Below the pieces are notes generated by a model. That model saw nothing but the letters and a program-made list of their open reading frames with translations. It ran no database searches and had not been told where the DNA came from. Shown piece after piece: positions 1 through 12,700 of a stretch of 34,186 nucleotides of DNA; within the stretch, counting starts at the first letter, position 1; every line of letters starts with the position of its first letter. The DNA is from Thermoanaerobaculia bacterium (lineage in GTDB: Bacteria; Acidobacteriota; Thermoanaerobaculia; Thermoanaerobaculales; Sulfomarinibacteraceae). The stretch spans positions 1-34,186 of the forward strand of contig JAMOVQ010000117.1 in assembly GCA_027067575.1 (NCBI GenBank), given 5' to 3'. The translations under genes and the position numbers were made by a program.

Positions 1-110
1 CGGTTTGGGAGACCGGACGGTCGTAAGCCGTCCACCCGCCCTCTCCGGCCCTGACGGGCCTGCGACCCCCTCGGCAACGACCGTTCGCCGGTCTCCCTGC
101 ACCGTTCGAC

Positions 111-139
111 CCCTTCCCCTTCCCCCACCCACCCACCCT
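111..139 (-). other. G-quadruplex-type motif on the minus strand (i-motif-type C-tracts on plus)
   Basis: Six runs of three to five C lie within 29 bases of the + strand, separated by one or two bases, so the - strand carries closely spaced G-runs that satisfy the usual G3+N1-7 quadruplex pattern. The motif is directly visible; folding and function are inference. It lies about 220 bases upstream of a second motif of the opposite orientation. Confidence 0.5.
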
Positions 140-358
140 CTCGGGCCAAGCCGTCTGCGTTCGCCGCCCGGGCACGCCTCCACGGGGATTGCCCTCCCCT
201 CCGTCACCGGACCGCCCCGCCCCCACGCCTGCCCGTTCCTCATGGGCTCTCGATCGCTGGATGGCGGAGGGCTCCGTTGTGGGGACAGTCCCAATCGTGA
301 AGGGCCTGGTTCTCCGAGGCGCCGGCCGGGACGTCGCTTCGCTGGTCCCTGTGTGGTC

Positions 359-377
359 GGGTGGGTTGGGTGCTGGG
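359..377 (+). other. G-quadruplex motif, plus strand
   Basis: The sequence GGGTGGGTTGGGTGCTGGG has four G3 runs with loops of 1, 2 and 4 bases, a canonical short-loop quadruplex pattern. More G-runs follow at 391-406. It lies about 390 bases upstream of the first gene of the operon. Whether it folds in vivo cannot be told from sequence. Confidence 0.5.
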
Positions 378-576
378 AGTGGCTCGTTTCGGGAAAGGGG
401 GGAGGGTGGCTGACTGAGTGGGAGGGACGCTGAGTCGTTCGTGTTGTACGGAGGGGTCGCTTCTCTGATCCTTGCCTGGGATGTGTCGAGTTGCAGCGGC
501 TCTCTCCGTGCGGCTCGGTATTGAGTGGCTGAAAAGCAAGTTTCACATATGGTCACGTCATTATCTGGTAACAAGC

Positions 577-606
577 TTGACAGCTTTCGAAAGGGGGGCG
601 TAGGCT
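577..606 (+). promoter_or_regulatory. Candidate sigma70-type promoter for the five-gene operon
   Basis: A perfect TTGACA -35 box lies at 577-582. After an 18-base spacer comes TAGGCT at 601-606, which matches the -10 consensus at only three of six positions. It sits in a locally AT-richer island (about 540-590) that stands out from the GC-rich surroundings. A 10-bp perfect palindrome, CTTTCGAAAG (584-593), fills most of the spacer and could be an operator. The predicted transcript would have a leader of about 150 bases before the start codon at 764. The weak -10 box limits confidence. Confidence 0.4.
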
Positions 607-696
607 CGGATCAGGAGCGTTCTTCCCGATCGTCGATTGGTGAGGCTGCTGCGTTGGGGCGACCTCGATGACGCGTCGGTTGTGAGGGCGCGGGGA

Positions 697-712
697 GGGT
701 CCGTGGGGACCC
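697..712 (+). promoter_or_regulatory. Leader hairpin upstream of the giant gene
   Basis: GGGTCC (697-702) pairs perfectly with GGACCC (707-712) around a 4-base loop. It lies in the presumed 5' leader, about 50 bases before the start codon. No T-run follows, so it is not an obvious attenuator. It could affect mRNA stability or translation. Confidence 0.3.
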
Positions 713-753
713 GAAGTGGGCGGGGAGGCGGGAGAAAGTCGTCGGAGGCTCTC

Positions 754-760
754 GGGAGGT
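754..760 (+). promoter_or_regulatory. Ribosome binding site fixing the start at 764
   Basis: GGGAGGT lies 3-4 bases before ATG 764. The alternative GTG at 716 would add a charged, Arg-rich 16-residue extension in front of an otherwise clean signal peptide, so 764 is preferred. Confidence 0.6.
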
Positions 761-763
761 CGC

Positions 764-3700
764 ATGGGAGATCGGTCGCGGCTCGGTTCGTTCGCCGTCC
801 TGGCGCTGTTGGTTCCTGCACTGGCGCCGGCGCAACAGGTGGATCTCGCGGTGTCGTTGACGGTCGCGCCGGCGCCCACGGTGACCGCGGCTCAGGAGAC
901 AACGTGGACGGCATCGGTGGAGAACACCGACCCTTCCGAAGAAGCTGACAGTCCGGTTCTCGTGGTGACGCTGCCGTCGCCGGTCGTGTACACGGGGGTG
1001 ACGGCGCCGACCGGGTGGTCATGCACCGAGGCCGGCCTGGTGGTGACGTGCAACGGGGCGACGCTTCCGGAGGGGGCGACGGCGACGGCTGTTGTCACGG
1101 CGGCGGCGCCGGCGGACCCGGCGGACGGGAGCGAGCTGCTGACGGGGACGGCGGCGGTTTCGTCGGCCACGGACGACCCGGATTCCTCGAACGACACGGC
1201 GGCGGCGTCGACGACGGCCGAGGCGCGAGCCGACCTTTCGGTTCAGGCTGTGTTCGATCCCGATCCGGTGGACGCGGCGGAGGCGGTGGAGCTTCGTTCG
1301 ACGGTGACGGACGGCGGGCCGAGCACGGCGCGGGACCTGGAGCTGACGGTCCCGGTGCCGGCGGGGTTCTCGTACACGGGGTTCTCGGGCGATCAGTGGA
1401 GCTGCAGTGAGGCGGGGGGCACGGTGACGTGTCTCCGGGGATCGCTCTCGGCCTCGGCGAGTACGCTGGTGGCGGTGGTGTTCGAGGCGGCGCACGAGGG
1501 TGGTGCGGCGAGCGCGACGGTGACGGTGTCGTCGGCGACGGACGATCCGGACGGGACGAACGATGCGGCGACGGCCAACGTGACGGTGACGCCGGTGGCG
1601 GATCTCGCGGTGACGCTGGAGGACGCGCCGGACCCGGTGGACGCTGCGGGGGTCGTGACGTACACGGTGACGGCGTCGAACGCGGGGCCGAGCACGGCGA
1701 CCGGTGTGACGGCGACGGTGGTGCTGGACGCGGACTCGGCGTACGCGGGGTTCTCGGGTGCCGGATGGACGTGCAGCGAGAGCGGGGGGACGGTGACGTG
1801 CACGGGCCCGGACCTGGCGGCGGGGACGGATTCGGCGTTCACCATCGACGCGACGGCGCCGGCGGAGGGCGGGACGATCATGGCGACGGCGTCGGTTTCG
1901 GGGAACGAGGACGACCCGGACGGGTCGAACCAGACCGACGACGAGGAGACGGTGGTGACGCCGGTGGCGGACCTGTCGGTGACGGTGGACGACGGTGCGA
2001 CGGCGGCAACGGCGGGGTCGTCGTTCGAGACGGTGACGGTCGTGGTCTCGAACGCGGGACCGAGCACGGCGGACGGTGCGGTGGTGCGGTTCGAGCCGCC
2101 GTCGGACCTGGTGTCGGTGCGGTGGGAGTGCGTGACGAGCGCGGGGTCTGGGGCGTGTGGGCGTCCTGCCGGACTGGGGCGGATCGATGAATCCGTGACG
2201 CTGGGCGCGGGCGATGCGGTGACCTTCACGGTGACGGGGTTCGTGGCGCCGGGGGCGGAGGGTGTGGCGTGCGGGAGCGGCCGGTGCCTGGAGCTCGAGG
2301 CGTCGGTTGCCGTGCCGGACGGGGTGACGGATCCGGACGGGACGAACGACACGGCGTCGGATGCGGACACGGTGCTGGGGTTCGAGTCGGACGTGTGGGT
2401 GTCGAAGACGGACGAGCGGACCGAGGTGGTGGTCGGGGAGTCGTACCGGTACACGATCCGGGTCGGCGGGAGCGGGCCGTCGGTGGCGCGGGGCGTGGGG
2501 CTGTCGGACGTGTTCCCGGCGGAGCTGCTGGGGCACCCCGTGGAGTGCGGCGATCCGTCGGTTCCGTGCTGGACGTGCGAGGAGGCCCAGGCGCTGGAGG
2601 CGGTTGCGCGGTACGAGGAGAACCAGGGGAGCCCGCAGGTGGCGGGGATGGAGGGTGCGTCGGGTCTCGCGGTGACGCCGGACGGTGTCTCCGCGTACGT
2701 GGCGGGGACGGTGGACGATTCCATCGCATGGTTCGGGCCGGCGCCCTCGGCGACGCCCGGAGCGTTCGGGCACCTGGAGTACCAGGGCCTCCAGACGGGG
2801 ATCGCCGGGCCGCGGGAGCTTGTGGTCTCGCCGGACGGCGGCTTTCTGTACGCGACGGCCGGGGGCGAGCAGGCGGTGGTGGGGTACGCGATCTCGCCGG
2901 CGGACGGGTCGCTCGCGGAGGTCGGCCGGTGGAGCGGTATCAGCGGGATGACGGACCCCGGTGCGGTGGTGGTGTCGCCGGACGGGGGGACAGTGTGGGT
3001 GGCGTCGGCGGCGGACGACGCCATCGTGCGGTTCTCGCGGGATCGCGGGACGGGACAGCTGACGTGGGAGGAGACGACGGTCGGGGACGCGACGGTGCTG
3101 CTGGACGGTGTGTCGGGTCTCGCGGTGTCGCCGGATGGGCGTTCGTTGTACGCGGCGGCGCCGGGCGACGGGTCGCTGACGGTGTTCTCGGTGGGAGCCG
3201 ACGGGTCGCTGGCGTTCGTGGAGACGCACGTGGGCGTGGGCCTCGGCGGGGTGCGCGGTGTGGCGGTGTCCCCCGACGGGACGGTGGTGGCGGCCGCGGC
3301 GCCCGGGGACGGTGCGGTGACGTTCTGGAGCCGGGACCCGTCCACGGGGTTGCTGACGGCGGCGGTCGAGGTGGTGGACGGTGTGGACGGTGTGTCCGGT
3401 CTCGGGGGCGTGCACGGTCTGGCGTGGAGCCCGGACGGGACGGTGGTGGCGGTGGTGGCTGGGACGGCGGAGCGCGTGGGCGTGATCGGCTGGGACGGCG
3501 TGACGTCCACGGCGACGTGGATCGGGGCGTTCGGTGCCGGTGATCTCGGCGTGGCGTCGCTTCAGGGGCTGGAGCGCGTGGTGTGGTGGCCGCGGGGGCG
3601 TGGCATCGGCGTGACGGCGTCGACGAACAGCACGCTGGACACGATCGCGTCGACGGTAGGGACGGCGTGCCCTGCGGAGAGTGGAAACGGCGACATCGCG

Positions 3701-6700
3701 GAGACGGTGGACATCCCCGCGGGTTCGCACCTGGAGTACACGGCGTGGGTCTCGCTGTCCGCATCGGCGTCCGGGACGGTGACGAACACGGCCACGGCGA
3801 CGGTGCCGCCGGACGTGGTGGATCCGTCGTCTGGGAACGACAGCGCGTCGGATGCGGACACGGTGATCGTGGCGACGGACCTCGAGGTGGCGAAGGACGA
3901 CGGGGCGACGTCGGCGGTACCTGGGGAGCGGCACGCGTACACGATCGTGGTGACGAACCGGGGGGTGGTGAGGGCGACGGGGGCGGTGGTGACGGACGAC
4001 CCGCCGGTGTACGACGGGGCGACGGTGCTGGCGGGGTACGAGACGGGGACGGTGACGTGGCGGTGCGTGGCCGAGGGCGGTGCGTGCTGCCAGGTCGGGG
4101 GGCCGTGCGGGTCGCCGGTGGCGCCGGTGGTGGGGACGGGCTCGATCTCGCAGGCGGTGGATCTGCCACCCGGCGGGAGCGTACGGTTCACGCTGGAGGG
4201 CGTGCTGCACCCGTCGGCCACGGGGACGCTGGTCAACACGGCGACGGTCTCCGAGGCGCCCGGCGTGGCGGAGACCGACCCCTCCAACAACACCGCCTCC
4301 GACGACGACACCGTGCTCGAGCCGGAGCCCGATGTCGCCGTCCGCAAGGATCTGGAGTCCATGTGGCGGGACGACCCCGGGAGCTCGACGAACTTCGATA
4401 CGTGGGTTCAGTGGTGGGTGACGGTGTACAACGGGGGGCCGAGCCGGGCCGAGGGAGTGGAGGTCGAGGACGTGCTCCCGCCGGAGATCGACGGTGGAAC
4501 GGCGGCCTGGACGTGCACGGTGGTCTCGGGGACCGGGAGCTGTGGCGCGGGATCGGGAACGGGTGACGTGGTGACCACGGTCGATCTCGACCCGGGCGCC
4601 ACGGCCCGGTTCGTGATCCAGGGGCTCGTCCGGACGAACGACCAGCCGGCGACGTTGACCAACACGGCCACGGCGTCGGCGACCGGGGATCCGGTCTCCG
4701 GAAACGACTCGGACACCGATGTCTCCCACGTGGGGATCGAGGCCGACCTCGGGATCACCATCGACGACGGGCAGACCGATGCGACACCGGGCGAGCCCAT
4801 CGTCTACACGGTGCAGGTCGAGAACGATGGCCCAACCGACGCGGACGGCGCCACGGTGGACACGGTGCTTCCCGCCGGCCTGCGGAACGTGACATGGACC
4901 TGTTCGGCGGTTTCGCCGATCCCGGGCGATCTGACCTTCCTGGAGGAGGATTCCTGGGCCGGCACGACGGATGGTGCCACCGGCCTCGCCGTCGGGCCCG
5001 ACGGCAAGTCGGTGTTCGTGGCGGCGGCGACGGCCAACGCGCTGGCCGTGTTTCGCCGGGAGACCACGCCGGGCTCCGACTTCAACCGCCTGACGTACGT
5101 GGACGGCGAGGTGGACGGACAGGACGATCCGTCGGATCCGGGGACGACCGCGGACGGGCTCGAAGGAGCCTCGGCCGTCGCGGTGACTCCCGACGGCTCG
5201 ACGGTGTATGTGGCGGGGACGGGCGAGGACGCCATTGCGGCGTTCCACTACGACGAGACGTCGGGCACGGTCCACTTCATCGAGGTGGAGCGTCAGGGCG
5301 CCGACGATCCCGGCGACGATGGTGGGGCGGTGGACGGTGTGGAGGGCCCGGTGGCCCTGGCGGTGAGTCCGGACGGGAAGAACCTGTACGTGGCGGGCGG
5401 ATCGGGTGATGCCATCGCCGTCTTCGACATCGCTGGGGGGACCGGGAGACTGAGCTTCCGGCAGAAGCTGAGCAGCGCCGACATCGGTGGGAGCGGGCTC
5501 GTGCAGCCGCGCGGGGTGGCCGTGAGCCCGGACGGTGCGTGGGTCGTCGTCACGGGTTCGGGTGACGACACGGTTGTTCTGCTCGAGCGGAACGGTTCGG
5601 ACGGGACGGTTTCCCTGGCGGACCTCGAGACCGACGGCGTGGACGATCCCGGCGATCCGGGAGGGCCGGTGCAGGACATGCACGAGCCCTGGAGCGTGGC
5701 GTTCTCTCCGGACGGGAAACAGGTCTACGTGGGCACCCACGGAGACGACTCCATCGTCGTGTTCGATCTCGACGCGGACGACTCCGAGCTGTCGTTCTCC
5801 CAGAGCGTGCCGGCCGGTGCGCCGGGAGAGGTGCTGTGGGTGGCGGTCTCGGCCGACGGGGAACACGTGCTGGCCGCGACGGGCAGCGGGAACGCCATTG
5901 CGATCCACCGTCGCAACACGGAGACGGGAACGCTGACCTTGCAAGACACCATCACCGACGGGGACCCGCTCACCGGTGGTGGCGTGGTGGACGGTCTGGC
6001 CGGGGCGTCCTCGGCGGCGTTCACTCCGGACGGGCTCGCCGTGCTCGTGGCCGGGCCGGGGGACGGCGGGATCGGTGTGTTCGACCGCGAGGGCCCCCAG
6101 CCGATGCTTCCCCAGATCGAGGTGGAGCGTGACGGCAGGGACGATCCGGCGGACTCCGGCGGGACCGTGGACGGCCTGTTCGGGGCGTGGGACGTCCTGG
6201 TGTCGTCGGACGGGGGGCACGTCTACGTCGCGGGGTACGGCGACGACGCCGTGGCCGTCTTCGTCCGGAACGAGGATGCAGGCAATTCGCAGGCGACGCG
6301 CGGGGCGCACCTCTCCTTCCTGGAGTCCGTGAAGAACGGCGAAGCCGGGATCACCGGGATGGACGGCCCCGTGGCTTTGGCCACGAGCCCGGACCCCGCG
6401 AACCGCAACCTGTACGTCGCCAGCCGTGAGAGTTCCTCCATCGTGGTCTTCGGGCGGGTGTCGGATCCGACGGATCCAGACTACGGGAAGCTGGGGTTCG
6501 TGCAGTCCGTCGCCGACGGCGATGGCGCGGACGGCCTTGCCGGGGCGCTCGACGTCGTCGTCCATCCCTCCGGGCGGACGGTGTACGTCGCGGGGCACTG
6601 GGCCTCCTCGATCGCCATCTTCGGCCGGGCCACCGATGGAAGGTTGACGTTCAGGGAGCGTGTGCACGACGGCGAAGGCGGTGTGACCGGGCTTGCGGGC

Positions 6701-9700
6701 GTCTCGTCGCTGGCGATCAGCGGGGATGGGAAGCACCTCTACGCCGCCGCGACCACCGGTTCGGACGTCGCAGTCTTCGAGATCCGATCGGATGGAGGTC
6801 TCCGTCAGGTCCAGCTCGTCAACGCGGCGCAGGTTCCGCAGGGACTCGAGGAGCCAATGGGCATCGCGGTGACCCCGGACGGCGCCCACGTGCTGGTTGC
6901 GGCGCGATCGGGCAACTCCCTCGTCGTGCTCTCGCGGGACGCCGACCCGTCGAGCGAGACGTTCGGGCTGCTCGAGCCGCTCGAGGTCCACACGGATGGT
7001 GCGAACGGCGAGACGGGCCTGCACGGAGCCCGGTCCGTCGCGGTGAGTCCCGATGGGGCGTGGGTGTACCTCGTCGCGGAGTATGGGGACGACATCGCGC
7101 TGTTCCAGCGTGACAACGCTTCCGACAGTGCCACCTTCGGCGCGCTGACCGAGATGGAGGTGCGGACCAACGGCGACCGTAACGTCTCGGGGATGGACGA
7201 GCCGTACGGCGTGGCCGTGGCGCCTTCGGGCCGCAACGTGTACGTTGCCGCGCTCGTCGGCGGGGGCGAGGGCGGCGAGGAGGGCGCGCTGGCGGCGTTC
7301 GCCAAGCGCTCCGAGTCGGCCTGCTCCGCGGGCGGTGTGGGTGACGTCCACGACCGGATCACCATTGCCGTGTCGGGGACCGTGACCTACACGATCCGGG
7401 CCACCATCGATCCCTCGGCGCGCGGCACGCTGACGGCCAGCGCGACGGTCGCCGTGCCGTCCCACGGGGTCGATCCCGATCCCTCGAACGACACGGACTC
7501 GGACGACACCGACCTGACGCCGGTGACCGGGCTCGCCATCTCGAAAGACGACGGCGTGACGCTCGTGGGGGCGGGGACGGACCTGACCTGGACGGTCACG
7601 GTGACGAACCGGGGGCCCAGCGACGCCATCGACACCGATCTCAGTGGGACGCCGCTGGTGCGCGTCGACGACACGCCACCGCCGGCGGACTTCGAGAACG
7701 TCTCCTGGACGTGCGACGCCGTGGGGTCGGGCCGGCTGACGGCGGTTCAGACCCTCGACGGGACGGGGTTTGCGGGGGCCTCCGCCGTGGCGCCCATGGC
7801 CGATCCGGACAACTCGGGGCCGCTGCCGCCGGCGCTGGCCGCGGTCTCCGTCTCGGACGACGCGCTGGTGATCATGCACCGCGACGTCTCGTCGGGCCAG
7901 CTGAACGTCGTGCAGACCGTCCGGGACGGTGACGTGGTGAACGGAGCGCCCGCCGATGCGCTGGACGGTGCGCGGGACGTCGTGGCGTCCGAGGACGGGT
8001 TGTACCTCTACGTGGCGGCGGAGGTCGACGACGCCGTGACGGAGTTCCAGATCGACCTCGGTACGGGGACGATGGTGCCGGTACAGACGGTCCGGGACGG
8101 CGTCGGCGGCGTGGACGGGCTGGACCGGGCGGTGGCGCTGCTGCTGGTCCAGAACGATCCGGCGGCGTCGACGGACTTCCTGTACGTCGCGGGCTCCAAC
8201 GACGGTGCGGTGGCCGTGTTCGCCCGGGACCGGAACAACGGGACGCTGACCTTCCTGGAGGCCGAGCGGGACGGCGCGAACGATCCGGCGGACGCGGGCG
8301 GCACGGTGCGCGGCATTCTCGGCGCATCGGGTCTCGCCATCAGCCCCGACGGGGACCACCTGTACGTGACGGGGTCGGTGTCGGGGGCGGTGGCGGTGTT
8401 CGAGCGGGACCACGCGACGGGCGCGCTCAGTTTCCTGGAGGCAAAGGACGCCTCCTCGACGGCGGGACTCAGGGGCGCGACATCGCCGGTGGTGACGCCG
8501 GACGGGACGCGGGTGCTGGTGGCGGGGCGTGACGACGACGCGGTGGTGGTGTTCTCGCGGATCGCGACGGCCGGCGCTCCGGGGTACGGGACCCTCGACC
8601 CGGTCCAGGTCGTCCGCAACGGCCACGACGGCGTCGAATCGATGGCCGGGCCCGTGGACCTGATCGTGCTTCCGGGCTCGGAGCAGGTGCAGGTGTCCGC
8701 CCACCGGAGCGGCGCGCTCGTGCTGCTTCGCCGCATGGACGACGACTGGAACCTCGGGTTCCTCGACGCGACGCGGGACGCGGAGCTTCTCGCCGGTGCG
8801 GGCCGGATGGCGCTGTCGGAGGACGGCGCGTACCTCTACTCCTCTGGGATGATCGCGGGGGCCGTGGGCGTCTGGCGCCGCGGCCAGGAGTCGTCCTGCG
8901 CGGCTGCTGGAAGCGGCCCTGTGTCGGATGCCCGCGTCCTCGTGGCGGCGGGTGGTGCCGTCCGGTTCACGCTCCATGCCCGGGTCCGTTCGGATGCCTC
9001 GGGTGCGCCGTGTCCATCCGATGCGACCCTTGCCTGCGTGACCAACACGGCCACGGTCGATGGACCGTTCGAGAGCGACACATCGGATAACCAGGCGTCG
9101 GACCGGGACGTGCTCTCGAGACGGGCAGACCTGGCGATTTCCAAGACGGATCACCACGCCCTGGTCGACGGACTCTCCGGGGCCCAGGACGCCGTGGTGA
9201 CGCCCGATGGCCGGTTCGTCTACGCGGCGGGAGCCGAGGACAACGCCATTGCGATCTTCCGGCGTGACACCGACCCGGCCTCGCCGGGGTACGGTTCGGT
9301 GGAGTTCCTCGGGGCGGTCGAGCAGGGCGAGGGCGGTGTGACCGAGCTCCAGGGCGTGGATGCGCTGGCGATCTCGCCGGACGGCGCCCATCTGTACGCA
9401 GGGGCGGCGGTCTCCAACGCCATCTCGGTGTTTGCCATCGATCCCGCGGACGGGTCCCTCGCGCTGATCCAGGCGGTCTCCAACGGTGTGGGTGGTGCCG
9501 GCGGCCTCGGTGGCGCGGCGGACCTGCTGATGAGCCGTGACGGGGCGACGCTGTACGTCGCCGGGTCCCACGACAACGCGGTAGCGTGGCTGCACCGGGT
9601 GACGGACGCCTCGGATCCGGACTTCGGCAAGCTGACGCCGTCGGGACTCGCCCTGGAGGACCAGGACGGGCTCTCCGGGCTGGTGGGGGTCCAGGCGGTG

Positions 9701-12700
9701 GCCATGGGCCAGGACGAGGATCGGCTCTACGCGGTCTCGGCGACGGGACATCTGGTGGTGTTCGATCGGGCATCGGATGGTGCGCTGACCTACCGCACGA
9801 CGTTGACCGACGGCGAGGAGGGTGTGACGGGGCTGCGTGGCGGTTCCGGTGTGGCGGTGACTTCGGACGGAGCGTTCGTCTTCGCCACGGGCAGCGATCC
9901 CGGCTCGTTGGCGCTGTTCTCACGCACGGCCGGCGGGCTCGATTTCGTGGAGACCCTGGGTACGGGCGATGTCGGGGCGCTGGAGGGTGCCTCGGGAGTC
10001 GCGCTCTTCGCAGGTGACGATGCGCACGTGACGGTCACGGCGTCGGATGCGGCCGCCGTGCTCGTGTTCGAGCTGGATCCGTCCACCGGTCACCTGACGT
10101 TCGTCGAGAGCCATGCCAACGGTGACGGTTCGGGCGCGGGCGGCCTCGCCGGGGCGGCCGGGGTGGCGTTCCCGGGAGACGGGGAGCAGCTGTACGCGGT
10201 GTCCACGGACGATGCCTCGCTGGTGGTGTTCGACCGCGGCACGGCGGCGAACCCCGGGCCGGGGGAGGGGCGGCTGGAGTTCGAGCAGGTGGTGTCGGAC
10301 GGGTCGGGGGCCATCGCGGCGGGATCCGAGAACCGGTGGACGGTGACGGTGGAGAACCTGGGTCCGGCGGACGCCCGTGGTGTGCGGGTCCGGGACGTGC
10401 TGCCTGCGGAGCTGATCGGTGCGGGATGGGTCTGTTCGGGCGAGGCGGGCGGGGCGTGTCCCGTGGCGGGTGAGGGATCGATCGACACGCTGGTCGAACT
10501 GCCCGCGGGCGGTCGTGTGGTGTTCCTTGCGGGCGGCACGGTGCGTCCGGGGTTCTCTGGGGTGCTGACGAACACGGCGACGGTGGCGTCGGCGACGGAG
10601 CCTGCGGGCGTGGCGGATCCCGACGAGTCGAACAACACGGCGACGGATTCGGACACGGTGGTGGGGTACCGGTCGGACCTGTCCGTGGCGCTTGCGGCGG
10701 GTGCGGCGGTGGCGGTGCCGGGGACGGAGTTCCCGGTCACCATGACGGTGGCGAACGCCGGTCCGAGCTCGGTGAGCGGTGCGTCCGTGGGTCTGACGGT
10801 GCCGGCGGCGCTGTCGGAGGTGCGGTGGACGTGCGAGGCGGAGCCTGCGCCGGGTCTGCTTCAGCTGGTGCAGTCGGCGGCGGACATCGGAGCGCCGCGG
10901 GCGGTGGCGGTACGGCCGGACGGGCGGTACGTGTATGCGGCGGGGCTGTCGCCGTCGGGGCGTGACGCGGTGGCGGTCCTGGCGCGGGACCGTGCCAACG
11001 GGACGCTGGCGCTCGTCGAGATCGTGGAGCAGGGGATGTCCCAGGATCTCGACGGTGACGGGACGGTGGACGCGGTGGTGGACGGGCTGCGGGGGCTGTC
11101 GTCGCTGGCGGTGTCTCCGGACGGCCGGTTCCTGTACGCGTCGGGTCGCGACGAGGACGCGGTTGCGTGGTTCGCGGTGGACGGGGAGACGGGGCGGCTC
11201 GCGTGGAGCGGGGTGGTGCGCGACGGCGTCGGTGGGGTGCACGACCTGGGCGGGCCGGCGGACGTGCTGGTGTCGCCGGACGGCGGGGCGCTGTGGGTGG
11301 CGTCGCCGGTGGACGGTGCGGTGACGGTGTTCGGGGTGGACTCCGGCAGCGGCGCGCCGTCGTTCCTCGGCGTGACGGGGGTCTCGACGGGGGAGAGCTC
11401 GCTGAATGGGGTCGAGGCGCTGGCGGTTTCGCCGGACGGGTGGTTCCTCTACGGGGCGAGCGGTGTGACGGACTCGGTGATCGTGATGGCGCGGACCGGC
11501 GGGGAGTCGCTGGAGGTGCGGCAGGTGCTGGCCGAAGGGGACGAGCCGCACGGCTCGGGTGGACCGGAGGTGCGGGGCCTGGCGGGGGCGTCGGGCGTGG
11601 CGGTGTCGCCGGACGGGAACCGCGTGGCGGTGACGGGTGCAACGCAGGGGACCGTGGCCGTGTTTGCGCGCGACGGAAGTTCCGGGGAGCTCGAGTTCGC
11701 CGGGTGGATCGCGGACGGCGACGTGCAGGACGGCGTGACGGTGTCGGGGATGGGCGGTGCGCGGTCGCCGGTGTTCTCCGAGGGGTCTGACCGGTTGTAC
11801 GTGGCGGGGCCGGACGATGCGGCGGTGGTGGTGCTGTCGCTGGACGGGGACGGGACGCCGCGGTGGGTGGCGCGGGCGGACGCGGCGACCGGTGTCGTGG
11901 GGCTGGGAGCGATCGGCGGGATCGCGCTGACGGTCGAGGACCACGAGCTGGTGGTTGCGGGCGGTGCCGGAGGGCTTCTGGACGTGCTGGCGGTGGCGCC
12001 GGGGGCGTCGTGTCCGGCGCGTGAGGGTGTGGGCGTGCCGTCGGGGACGGTGGACCTGTCGCCGGGCGGGCACGTGGTGTTCACGGTGACGGGGCGGATT
12101 GCGCCGTCGGCGTCGGGGACGCTGCGGTACGAGGCGCGGGTGGACGCGCCGGACGCGGTGGAGGAGCCGGACCTTTCGAACAACGTGGCGGTGCTGGAGA
12201 TCGATCCGGAGGCCGAGGCCGAGGTGTCGGTGGTGAAGACGGACGGCGCGGCGATGGTCCGGGCGGGGACCGAGGAGACGTGGACGATCACGGTGACCAA
12301 CGCGGGTCCATCGGACGTGGCGGGGGTGACGCTGGACGATGTACTGCCGGTGTTCCCGGGAGAGGCCGCCGGACTCGTGGACGGGACGGCGTCGTGGTCG
12401 TGCGAGGGGGAGGCGCCGCTCTGGACGGTGGGTTCCATCGCGGCGGGTGATCCGGACGGGCGTCTGGAGCGGCCGGGGCGTGCGGCATCGAGCCCGGACG
12501 GCCGTTTCCTGTACGTGCCGGTGGAGGGTTCGGACGCGGTGACGGTGCTTTCCCGGGACGCGGACCCGGCGAGCCCGTCGTACGGGACGCTGGCCATCGT
12601 GCAGACGGTTCATGACGGGGACACGGTGGACGGGACGGAGGTGGACGGCCTGGCCGGAGCGTCGGCGGTGGCGGTGTCGCCGGACGGCGCCACGGTGTAC

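Larger units (their letters stand above)
1..560. other. Gene-free GC-rich region upstream of the giant operon
   Basis: I see no convincing protein gene here. The open frames are low-complexity Pro/Arg/Ser-rich translations with no ribosome binding site and no recognisable motif. Base composition is strongly asymmetric: about 100-240 is C-rich on this strand and about 300-480 is G-rich. A small GC hairpin (stem 15-20 with 28-33, loop 21-27) at the left edge could be the end of an upstream transcript, but no T-tract follows it. Confidence 0.5.

Noticed and set aside
716-763. An upstream GTG start for the giant protein
   Set aside because: It would place an Arg-rich 16-residue stretch before a well-formed signal peptide. 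GGGAGGT immediately precedes the ATG at 764.
5-1022. Several open frames of 74-153 codons at the left end
   Set aside because: They are Pro/Arg/Ser-rich, overlap each other on both strands, have no ribosome binding site, and look like chance frames in GC-rich DNA.
1019-9751. A 2910-codon open frame antisense to the giant gene
   Set aside because: Its translation is almost entirely Arg/His/Pro/Val-rich low complexity with no domain, signal peptide or ribosome binding site. Stops are absent because codons opposite G- or C-ending sense codons rarely give TAA, TAG or TGA in this composition. It is a shadow of the repeat protein.
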